64,000 bases of DNA from Manis javanica (taxonomy: Eukaryota; Chordata; Mammalia; Pholidota; Manidae). The translations under genes and the position numbers were made by a program. The stretch is taken from assembly GCF_040802235.1 (NCBI RefSeq), contig NC_133158.1:23377001-23441000 (forward strand), in the 5' to 3' direction. The notes beneath the pieces were generated by a model. It was not told where the DNA came from. It did no database searches and worked only from the letters and a program-made list of their open reading frames with translations. This document shows positions 39,701 to 48,861 of this stretch, piece by piece (position 1 is the first letter of the stretch; every line of letters starts with the position of its first letter).

Positions 39701-40543
39701 AGTGTTGTTGTTGTCATTTGTTTCTATATATTCCTTGATCTCTATTTTGATTTGTTCATTGATCCATTGATTATTTAGTAGCATGTTGTTAAGCCTCCAT
39801 GTGTTTGTGAGCCTTTTTGTTTTCTTTGTAGAATTTATTTCTAGTTTTATACCTTTGTGGTCTGAAAAATTGGTTGGTAGAATTTCAATATTTTGGAGTT
39901 TACTGAGGCTCTTTTTGTGAGTTAGTATGTGGTCTATTCTGGAGAATGTTCTATATGCAGTTGAGAAGAAAGTATATCCTGTTCCTTTTGGATGTAGAGT
40001 TCTATAGATGTCTATTAGGTCCATCTCTTCTAGGGTGTTGTTCAGTGCCTCTGTGTCCTTACTTATTTTCTGCCCAGTGGATCTATCCTTCAGGGTGAGT
40101 GGTGTGTTGAAGTCTCCTAAAATGAATGCATTGCAGTCTATTTCCCTCTTTAGTTCTGTTAGTATTTGCTTCACATATGCTGGTGCTACTGTATTGGGTG
40201 CATATATATTTAGAATGGTTATATCCTCTTGTTGGACTGAGCCCTTTATCATTTTGTAGTGTCCTTCTTTATCTCTTGTTACTTTCTTTGTTTTGAAGTC
40301 TATTTTGTCTGATATTAATACTGCAACCCCTGCTTTCTTCTCACTGTTGTTTGCCTGAAATATGTTTTTCCATCCCTTGACTTTTAGTCTATGCTTATCT
40401 TTGGGTTTAAGGTGAGTTTCTTGTAAGCAGCATATAGATGGGTCTTGCTTTTTTATCCATTCTATTACTCTGTGTCTTTTGATTGGTGCATTAAGTCCAT
40501 TTCCATTTAGGGTGACTATTGAGAGATATGTACTTATTGCCAT
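36737..40543 (-). pseudogene. L1 copy B ORF2 (endonuclease, RT, Cys-rich C terminus), frameshifted
   Basis: The first and longest frame runs open from the ATG at 40543 to 38066, about 825 codons. It contains the AP-like endonuclease (starting with the [16 protein letters not shown] motif), the linker, and the RT with FADD at the catalytic site. A frameshift near 38070-38100 moves the thumb region into another frame (38100-37435). The remaining C terminus continues in further frames (37271-37026 and 36973-36737). The C-terminal zinc-knuckle-like cysteines ([18 protein letters not shown]) are visible at about 37120-37175. Total span is about 1270 codons, normal for mammalian ORF2p. With at least three breaks, a full-length protein is not expected. 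Confidence 0.93.
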
Positions 40544-40738
40544 TACAGGCTTTAGATTCGTGGTTACCAAAGGTTCAAGGTTAGCTTCTTTAATATCTTA
40601 CTGCCTAACTTAGCTCGCTTATTGAGCTGTTATATACACTGTCTGGAGATTCTTTTCTTCTCTCCCTTCTTATTCCTCCTCCTCCATTCTTCATATGTTG
40701 TGTGTTTTGTTCTGTGCTCTTTTTAGGGGTGCTCCCAT

Positions 40739-41631
40739 TTAGAGCAGTCCCTGTAGGATGCCCTGTAGAGGTGGTTTGTGGGAAGCAAATTCCCTCAGCT
40801 TTTGCTTGTCTGGGAATTGTTTAATCCCGCCATCATATTTAAATGATAGTCATGCTGGATACAGTATCCTTGGTTCAAGGCCCTTCTGTTTCATTGCATT
40901 AAGTATATCATGCCATTCTCTTCTGGCCTGTAGGGTTTCTGTCGAGAAGTCTGATGTTAGCCTGATGGATTTTCCTTTATAGGTGACCTTTTTCTCTCTA
41001 GCTGCCTTTAAAACTCTTTCCTTGTCCTTGATCCTTGCCATTTTAATTTCTATGTGTCTTGGTGTTGTTCTCCTTGGATCTTTTCTGTTGGGGGTTCTGT
41101 GTAATTCCATTGTCTGTTCGATTATTTCCTCCCCTAGTTTGGGGAAGTTTTCAGCAATTATTTCTTCAAAGAGACTTTCTATCCCTTTTCCTCTTTCTTC
41201 TTCTTCTGGTATCCCTATAATACGAATATTATTCCTTTTGTCTTGGTTACATAGTTCTCTTAGTGTTGTTTCATTCCTGGAGATCCTTTTATCTCTCTCT
41301 ATGTCAGCTTCTATACGTTCCTGTTCTCTGGCTTCTATTCCTTCAATGGCCTCTTGCATCTTATCCATTCTGCACATCAATCCTTCCAGGGATTGTTTCA
41401 CTTCTGTGATCTCCTTCCTGACATCTGTGATCTCACTTCTGTGATCTCCTTCCTGACATCTGTGATCTCCCTCCGGACTTCATCGCATTGCTCTTGCATT
41501 TTTCTCTGCATCTCTGTCAGCATGTTCATGATTTTTATTTTGAATTCTTTTTCAGGAGGACTGGTTAGGTCTGTCTCCTTCTCAGGTGTTGTCTCTGTGA
41601 TCTTTGTCTGCCTGTAGTTTTGTCTTTTCAT
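40739..41631 (-). pseudogene. L1 copy B ORF1, broken by a 35-bp duplication and a stop
   Basis: The start is the ATG at 41631. The N-terminal part and a charged coiled-coil segment read in one frame to about 41400; the RRM-like and C-terminal domains read in another (41401-40850). The frame change coincides with a perfect 35-bp tandem duplication (41401-41470). 35 is not a multiple of three, and the two frames differ by exactly that offset. A second break is the TGA at 40850-40852 inside the C-terminal domain; homologous sequence continues to a stop near 40739. ORF1p normally forms a trimer that coats L1 RNA. This copy would give only a truncated N-terminal piece. Confidence 0.9.
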
Positions 41632-42094
41632 GGTAATAGAGATATTGTGCAGAGCTGGTACAAGTGACCGCTGGAAGAGTTTCCCTTCTTGTTGGTTTGT
41701 GGCCTTCCTCACCTGGGAGAAGAGCGACCTCTAGTGGCTTGTACTGGGCAGCTGTGTGCAGACAGGCCTTCTGCTTCCTTCCTGGTTGCTATGGGGTTTA
41801 TCTCCAATGTTGTTGTGGGCGTGGCCTGGCTGGGGCTGCTCCTCCAAAATGGTGGAGCCCCGTTGGAGGGGGAGTGGCTGGGAGGCTATTTATCTCCATA
41901 AGGGGCCTCTGTGCTCCCTGCTGCCCAGGTGGTTAGAGTGCCCAGAGATCCCCAGATTCCCCGCCTCTGGTCTAAGTGACCTGTCCTGCCCCTTTAAGAC
42001 TTGCAAAAAGCACTCTCCAAACCAAAACAACAGCAACAATGAGAGAGGGAACAGAAAAAAAAAAAAGAAAAGAAAAAACACGTGATTTTTTTTT

Positions 42095-42545
42095 TGTCCT
42101 CAGGTGCCGTTCCCAGGCACCCGCTCACTGGTCCTGCTGCCCTGCCTCCCTAGCATGAGGGTCCCTGTCTCTTCAAGGCTTCCAAAAAGCACCCGCCCAC
42201 TGGTCCCGCAGGGAAAAATGCGCAATATTCTTTGTCCTCAGACGCCGGTCCCAGGCACCCTCTCACCAGTCCCACCGCCCTGCCTCCCTAGCACCGGGGT
42301 CCCTGTCCCTTTAAGGCTTCCAAAATGTACTCGCCAAAAAGAGGAAAAATAAGGGGAAAAATGCGCGATTTCCCCCGTCCTCAAGTGCTGGTCTCAGGCA
42401 CCCGCCCACTGGTCCCGCAGGGAAAAACGCAGGGTATTCTTTGTCCTCAGGCACCAGTCCCAAGCACCCGCTCACCAGTCCCGCCACCCTGCCTCCCTAG
42501 CAACGGCGTCCCTGTCCCTTTAAGGCTTCCAAAAAGCACTCGCCA
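42095..42545 (-). repeat. L1 5' UTR tandem monomers, period about 139 bp
   Basis: The marker gtcctca occurs at 42095, 42234, 42376 and 42443. The first two intervals are 139 and 142 bases; the third unit is a 67-base partial copy and the fourth is nearly full. Each full unit carries a 'ccctgcctccctagca' and a 'ccctgtc(c/t)ctt(t/c)aaggcttccaaaa' block. Confidence 0.85.
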
Positions 42546-42794
42546 AAAAAAAAAAAAAAAAACCGCCCCCGTTTCTTTCCACCCGCCGGGAGCTGGGGGG
42601 AGGGGCGCTCAGGTCCCGCCGGGCCGGGGCTTGTATCTTACCCCCTTCACAAGGTGCTGGGTTCTTGCATGTGTGGATGTGGTTTGGATGTTGTCCTGTG
42701 TCCTGTGGTCTCTATTTTAGGAAGATTTTTCTTTGTTATATTTTCATAGCTCTATGTTTTTTTGGGAGGAGATTTCCACTGCTCTACTCACGCT

Positions 42795-42804
42795 GCCATC
42801 TTGG
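42795..42804 (-). promoter_or_regulatory. YY1-type site at L1 5' terminus
   Basis: The minus strand reads CCAAGATGGC six bases into the element. In human L1 a YY1 site at the same place directs accurate initiation at base 1. Its preservation fits a full-length, relatively young insertion. Confidence 0.7.
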
Positions 42805-42899
42805 CTCCACTGAAAATTATTTTTAAAATACACAAACACACACATACATGCATATACACATCTAAAGTTGCTAAGGTATTAAATCTTAAATATTCTAAC

Positions 42900-43060
42900 C
42901 ATAACAACAATTTTTAAAATGGTAATTGAAGAATGTGTGAATTGACCTTGTTGTGGCAAACATCTCACAATATGTACAACTGTCGAATCCACATTATATA
43001 CTTTAAACTTGTATGATGTTATATTTCAATTAGATCTCAATAAAGCTGGTAAAATGAAAT
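42900..43060 (+). mobile_element. Old L1 3'-end fragment
   Basis: The text 'gttatatttcaattagatct' followed by 'caataaagctgg' is typical of the 3' end of old L1 families on this strand. The 5' limit is unclear because it merges with the right arm of the inverted repeat. Confidence 0.5.
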
Positions 43061-43531
43061 GTAAGGCAAAGTAATAAATTTTATAATAAAAGAATATAAA
43101 ATATAGGTATATTTCTAAAGTTTAAAAGCCAACAGAAAGAAATACTTTCAACAGACAGAATTTTAATATCTTAAATATACTTAGAACTTTGACAAACGTC
43201 TAGAATAAGTATAAACAAATAAGTAAATGAACAAAGAACACAAACTTAAGATATATGACAAACATGTAAAAATTTTAACTTCACTGGTAATAAAGAAAAG
43301 AAAAACGAGAAACACTTTATGTCCACAAATTCTAAAAGATGTAAATAAAATTATATTACCTGGTTAGCAAGTACGCAAGGAATTGGGAAAATACACTACT
43401 GATGAGAGAGTAAATTGACATGAACTTTGGCAAGATGAATGAACACTATATTTAAAATGTGCATTACTTTGCCCTGTTGCATTCAATTTATTTAAAAATG
43501 TTAGCATAAGTGTTGTGATGTATGGCTGATG

Positions 43532-43581
<50 letters not shown>

Positions 43582-45099
43582 GGTTTTAACCTATCCTCTT
43601 GCTGCCATTCGTTAGCATTTGTAGTTTCCTAGTCACTAATGCTGACATGGGTAGTTAGCATCTGAAAGCCTCTTATCAGAAATCCACAAGAGATTCAATT
43701 AACTTTATTTAAGATCAATGATAAAAGCTTTGTTAATTGGCATAATTGAAGGTAGCAATGATTATTCACTAGTGAAATGAATGGTGCTCAAGATGTGTGT
43801 TTGACTAGAAATATTACAAGTAAATGTTGCTCTTGCAGCTCACCATCTGGTGAGCCCAGTAGCCTGTGTTCTTAGGCATGGCCCTGTGCTTATGTTTGCA
43901 GTTCCTGTTGTGTTGAGCACTTTTCAGAGGATTTTGTTGCCTGACTCCAATTAAAATGTTAACTGAATTCTGCCCTTGCAGTATTTTGCCTCTTGTGAAT
44001 TTTTCATTCAGTGCTATTGGACAACTTACAGGACAGAGTTGAGGCTCTGTTGAGCTTACAGTTCAATGATCTTTTTTAGGTCAGCTTGGTATATTCTTAC
44101 CTGTGCTTGGTATGTTCTATACCTTCTTTTATTATGATTTACTACAATATTTTGAGAGTGTTGAGAATAGGACCTAGAGCTCTCACTTACCTTTAATTTT
44201 TGGAGATAATGCATATCTAGCCAAGAGATTCTAATAAGAAAAAGCAAAATCACCATTTTTTTCACCAGGTATTTCAAGTTTTAGGAATTTATTCTAGGAA
44301 ATAATTAAGGGTGTGTGTAAAAATTTAACTTTAATGTCTATCAGAGAATTGTGGCAAACATACACAATTTAAATATTCTTTAGTTGATTAAGAATTGATT
44401 AATTTGTAGTATACTGTAAAATATATTAGGCAGCTTTAAAAAATTAGGGCATAGAAACCTGATAGAGAAACATTCAGGACACATGCAAGTGAAGAAAATG
44501 ATAATAAAAATATGTGCAACATGAAAACACTTTAGAATAAATATGTAATTGTGCTTATGTGACTAAAGTGTCAATTGTTTACAAAAACAATGAAATCTAT
44601 TGCCTAGCCTGAGGATTTCAGCCTGGGGAAGTTCACTCTGAATTCTATGAGACCAAAAAATTACAGCAGAACGTTGTGGGTAAAAAGGGGCTCATACCAA
44701 GTTTTGTCATGGTAGTAGGTTAGGTGTTAGAATCACATCTGCACCAGGCAGTGTCAAGTAGCAAGCCCATATCTGTCTCTTTCCCCCGACCCCAATGCTC
44801 AGACTCTGCCCCAGGTGCTGCCTCTGCTCTCTTGCTCTCTTCTCTAGGCTCTGCTCTTAGCACTGGTGAACCTCTTTTATAGCAATACTAGCAGTAATGG
44901 CTTATTGCCAACAGGTATGTAAGCATACGCCTGTGCAGTAAGCTAAGTATTACCTCATCACACATATACAGTGGGTATCAGGTGAGGATCCTGGCCACAG
45001 AACTTCCATTTTCCCTACGGATATATAATTGGATGAGCTCTTCAATTTCTTTGTAACTCTTTCATCTCCAAATACAAGGGTTTACAGAATAATGGTTTA
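43061..45099. other. Intergenic, no gene seen
   Basis: AT-rich sequence with one dinucleotide repeat (43535-43582). No coding exon or RNA gene is supported. Confidence 0.5.
43535..43582. repeat. (TG)n microsatellite, about 24 units
   Basis: An uninterrupted TG run of about 48 bases. It is likely to be length-polymorphic. Confidence 0.97.
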
Positions 45100-45630
45100 T
45101 GAACCACATGCATCAGAATCACTTGGCTTGTGTGTAAAATGCACCTATCCATGCCCCAACCCAAACCTAACAAATCAGAATATCATAGGATTGTAATAGC
45201 TTTCTATTGCTGTATAACAAATTACAACAAAACACAGGGGTTTAAATTAACAAGCATTACTTATTCAATGTTTCTGTCGATCCAGAATCTAGGTACCTCT
45301 TAGTGAGTATGCTTCTGCCTGAGGGTTTCTCATGAATCAGAGTCAAGCTGTTAGCCAGTGTTCATTCATTTCCAGACTTTTCTGGGAGTGGAGAATCTGC
45401 TTCCAAGCTGACTCACCTAGCTATAGGTAAGCCTCAGTGGATCTACTTCTAAACTCATTTGCATGAATGCTGAAAGCCCTGGGTTATTTGCCATGTGGCA
45501 CTTTCCATAGACTGAATCTTTTCACATCTTGGAAGCTGGCCATCTTTAAGAGAAAAAGCCCAAGGTAGAGGCCACAGTCTTTGTGTAACCTAATCTTGAA
45601 AGTGACATCCATCATTTCAGTGAATCAATA
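45100..45630 (+). repeat. MER5A-like scrap followed by an old LTR/MER-type repeat
   Basis: 45105-45185 has 'atgcatcagaatcacttggc' as in MER5-type hAT elements. 45190-45630 opens 'gctttctattgctgtataacaaattac' and continues with a layout common to an abundant ancient mammalian repeat that I cannot name with certainty. Confidence 0.5.
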
Positions 45631-46385
45631 ATAATGAATCAAAGAGTCTAGCCAACAGTTAAAGGAAAGGGATTAAATAAGGTCATGAATACCAGAAATC
45701 AGGGATCACTGGGGCCATTATATAAAGCTTCTAATGTGGTCTGAGACATCAAATCTGGATTTTTAGCAATATTTTTTAAAGGATTCACATGCAAACCGTT
45801 TATTTCCCGAATCCCTTTAATTGAACAGAAACATTGATAGGTAGAATCTGAATGACTCATTTCAGCCCATGCAACTTGCCTTCTGTATAGGTAGTTGTCG
45901 ATCTGATGAATCATCTAAGATTACATTGCTCTGGAGCCAGGACCAGAATTCCAGTTTCTCAGCTCTTAAAAAGACACTTTTCACTTCACTAAGTTTCCTC
46001 TTTGTTTACACTTAACTTTACCTTAGTTCTTGAAATTATTCCACTTTGTAGACAACTTCATGAATTGTCATGTTAAACAACAATGACAAAAACACCAAAA
46101 TCCCCTTTGTAAATAAACAAAGTGATTGTGGCCTGTTATAAACATAAAAACCCTATACGATTGTAATATAAATTTATTTGAGGAAGCTGGCAGAAGACAA
46201 TACATATAGTACAAAATATACATTTTTCCTCACCGTAATGTGTTCCTACAATGATTGAGCATAAACTGATATCTCTAAATTGAATCACATACTATATGGA
46301 CTAATGTGATGAGCCATTTAAAAGGGATATTTGGTCCAGTTATTTTAACTACTCACAGGTTCCATATTTGCAAATTTACCTGCTT
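45631..46385. other. Intergenic, no gene seen
   Basis: No gene supported. The sequence ends at the provirus target site GCTAC (46386-46390). Confidence 0.5.
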
Positions 46386-46390
46386 GCTAC

Positions 46391-46913
46391 TGTTAGGGTC
46401 CAGAAATCCGGGGATTTCCCAAGAGAACAAAGCAGGCAGGCACGGAGATGTAAGTACAAGCAAAGTCTTTATTCAGCCAGCTAGCTGGGGCCGACAGCAC
46501 CTCCCCTGACACACAGGCCAGGTCAGAGCAGCCGACCCCCAGGCAACTTTAGGTATGGATTATATAGGGTTTTCACAGCCGTTACACAGAAGCCCGCACA
46601 TTTCTACAACCAATAATTTTAAAACACATTCTATATTGTAACCAATGGGAAACATTGTATCCTTTTAGGGAACGTGTCAGTTGCCTGACCGCTTCAATTG
46701 TTACCTCTTGCTTACCCAAGCATGTCTATGTGATTTATCACGGATTACGTCCCCAGGCTGTTGCCCACTTCTAGTTATCTAATTTAGGGCAGGCGCATTT
46801 CTAAGCTTAGCCTCGGGTAGTTTATACAAAACTGGGTGGCTCTTGCTCTAGGGTCAGGTTAAGTGTTATTAGTTCTTTTTCCTGACTCTTGATGCTCTCT
46901 GCACTCCTTTACA
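46391..46913 (-). repeat. 3' LTR of the provirus
   Basis: 523 bp. The TATA box is at the complement of 46560-46566 (TATATAA) and AATAAA at the complement of 46468-46473. By eye it differs from the 5' LTR by about seven substitutions and a one-base indel, i.e. roughly 1.5%. Confidence 0.96.
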
Positions 46914-46929
46914 TTTCCCCCCTTTTCTT
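46914..46929 (-). promoter_or_regulatory. Polypurine tract
   Basis: The minus strand reads aagaaaaggggggaaa immediately before the TG of the 3' LTR. This is the plus-strand primer site. It starts only three bases after the env stop codon (46932-46934). Confidence 0.93.
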
Positions 46930-46931
46930 GA

Positions 46932-48799
46932 TCAGACTAAGGAATCTTCCACAGTGGTATCTAGGGCCTGATATTTTTGGTGAAGGACCAGGAGTTGGAC
47001 GATGTCAAACCTTTCCCGTACAAACCTAAGCAGCCTGTTTATTATGCACGGACCGATTTTAAGCAGCAACAGCAGGATGACCAGTGGCCCTGCAACGGCC
47101 GAGAGGAGGGTAGCAAACCATGGCTTGTGTTTGAACCAAGACTCAAACCAGCCTTCGCTGCTTTCATATTCCTTACGCCGCCTCTCTAGATCTTTTTTTT
47201 AACTTGGCCAGGGACTCCCTGACTGCACCAGTTTTGTCTACATAGAAACAGCACTCTTCCTTTAAGGCTGTGCACAGCCCACCTTCTCTTAAAAACAGGA
47301 GGTCCAAGCCTCTTCAGTTTTGTAGGACCACCTCTGACAAGGAAGTGAGGGATTGCTCCAGGTCCGACATTGTCTGTCGGAGTTGTTCTAGGTCCCTATC
47401 GATTGCCAGCCTCAGGGCTGTGAGCCCCTGTTCCCGAGTTACAAGAGCTGCGACCCCAGTGCCTTCCCCTGCTATCCCTAGGGAGAAGAGGGCCCCAATG
47501 GTCAGGGCAGTAACAGGCTCCCTCTTTTTCCAGTGGGGGCTCAGCACTTCTTCCCAAAAAGAAAGGAGGGATTCATGAGAATGATATATTAAGCGAGGTA
47601 GAATGGCCACAAGCACACAAAACTCACTGTTAGCATTGAACACAGAGGTCGATAGGGCCGGGGTGAGGCCCGTCTTTGAACAGAGTCACCAACCCGAGGA
47701 GGGTATAATCCACTTTCCCTGCTCCAATGTAGTGTTATTATAGGAGGAGCATAACTGGCTCTGGGTCGTCGGGACTGTGCCTACACACGTACCAGCGATT
47801 GAGACCTGAGGGATCATAAGTCCCCACAGTCTCCCGTCCCAGTAAGTGGGATGGGAGTTGTTGATAGTGTAGGAGCCATTTATCCCAATTGCCTCATAGA
47901 AGGGGGGTGAACCTGGGTAGCATAGCCAACAGTGATCGGTGAGGGAGGAAGTGGTGTGGTTAAGAGTCTCTACTACTGCCTGCACCATTTCCCACATGGG
48001 ATTATCTAACCCAGAGGGAGCATGCTGGGCCCCTAACCCAGAGGTCGATGGACCCGGTCCTCTTGTGGGCTCTGGGGCAAGCGTTCCGGTCGGCATTTTC
48101 TCATCCTTTTTGCTCAGGCCCTTGTCCTGGATTGAAGGTTTCTGGAGATTTATAACCGGGTTGGGACCTATGGCGGTGTTGGGAGTTGACACAGTTAATT
48201 TAATGATGAGGGTCGAGCTGGTATGCCCCCCATATTTATAGTACACCATTCCCCATGTTAGTCCGTTTATCCAGCACGATACCTCAGTCTTTTTGCCCGT
48301 CTTGGTGAATTGAACTCTTACCCAATCCTGGTCCCTTCTGTCACAAGCCTTGGTTTTGTAAAGGACCACAGGCTGGTGACGAGGGATGCCCTTGTTGACA
48401 TAAGTAAATTTGACAGAATCAATTTTTGTAACTGTCCATCTCCAATCCCCATCGTTCAAGGTTACACAGTCCCAGCTGGCACAAAAGAAGTCATGCCCCC
48501 CCCCCACAGTGCCTTCCTTTACCTGTTCCTGGACAAGCATAAAACCCATGGGAGCGAGCCAAATTAGGAGGGACGGATTGGTAAATGGGGTTGATCTGCC
48601 GAAAGCAGAAATACAGGTCAGGCCACCAGGTTCCGATTGGCGCAATGCGTTGTGTGGAGTTGATGACCTCCCCATTGTTACTATCAATCAGCATCCAGGT
48701 CAGGTTCCTTGGTTGATGGGGGTTGGTGCCTCTGATCTCCACAGATGTGGCTCCCGTGAAGGTCCATACTAAGGAGCTTATTAGCAGGGTCCCCCTCAT
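46932..48799 (-). pseudogene. env: env (SU and TM), frameshifted
   Basis: The ATG at 48799 starts a signal-peptide-like leader followed by the SU receptor-binding region. The frame is lost at a ten-C run (48496-48505) and resumes in another frame (about 48510-47686). That part carries a proline-rich hinge and the SU motif CWLC. Another break falls between 47686 and 47643. TM then shows the KKR-type furin site, fusion-peptide-like sequence and heptad region, and stops at an in-frame TGA at 47312-47314, before the CX6CC cysteines. A further shift in an A run near 47200 precedes the membrane anchor and tail, which end at 46932. With this many breaks no functional envelope can be made. Confidence 0.93.
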
Positions 48800-48861
48800 C
48801 TTCGGCTTAAGTGTAGTTTTAGGGGATTGGCAGGATGCTGCTGCACCTTCCACTCTTCCTT

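Larger units (their letters stand above)
34527..42810 (-). mobile_element. Full-length L1 (copy B) ending in retroviral 3' sequence
   Basis: Read on the minus strand, this is a complete L1: 5' UTR (42810-41632), ORF1, ORF2, 3' UTR and an A-rich tail (36396-36361). About 1.8 kb of ERV-derived sequence follows (36360-34542), then a terminal poly(A) (T run at 34531-34541). One 11-bp target duplication, tgaaaattatt, flanks the whole thing at 34516-34526 and 42811-42821. That supports insertion of the composite as a unit, although a later insertion of the ERV part into the L1 tail would leave the same outer duplication. ORF1 and ORF2 are broken, so this copy is not autonomous now. Confidence 0.9.
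41632..42810 (-). promoter_or_regulatory. L1 copy B 5' UTR / internal promoter
   Basis: GC-rich and CpG-bearing, about 1.18 kb, ending at the target duplication. It contains tandem units (42095-42545), two A-rich interruptions (around 42055-42078 and 42545-42562) and a YY1-type site at the extreme 5' end. L1 promoters sit inside the 5' UTR and are transcribed from base 1 of the element. Confidence 0.85.

Noticed and set aside
38223..40259. Several plus-strand open frames of 80-166 codons across L1 copy B
   Set aside because: They are antisense shadows of ORF2, caused by its A-rich sense strand.
42095..42545. CRISPR-like regular repeat spacing
   Set aside because: The units are tandem and contiguous, without unique spacers, and lie in an L1 5' UTR of a mammal.
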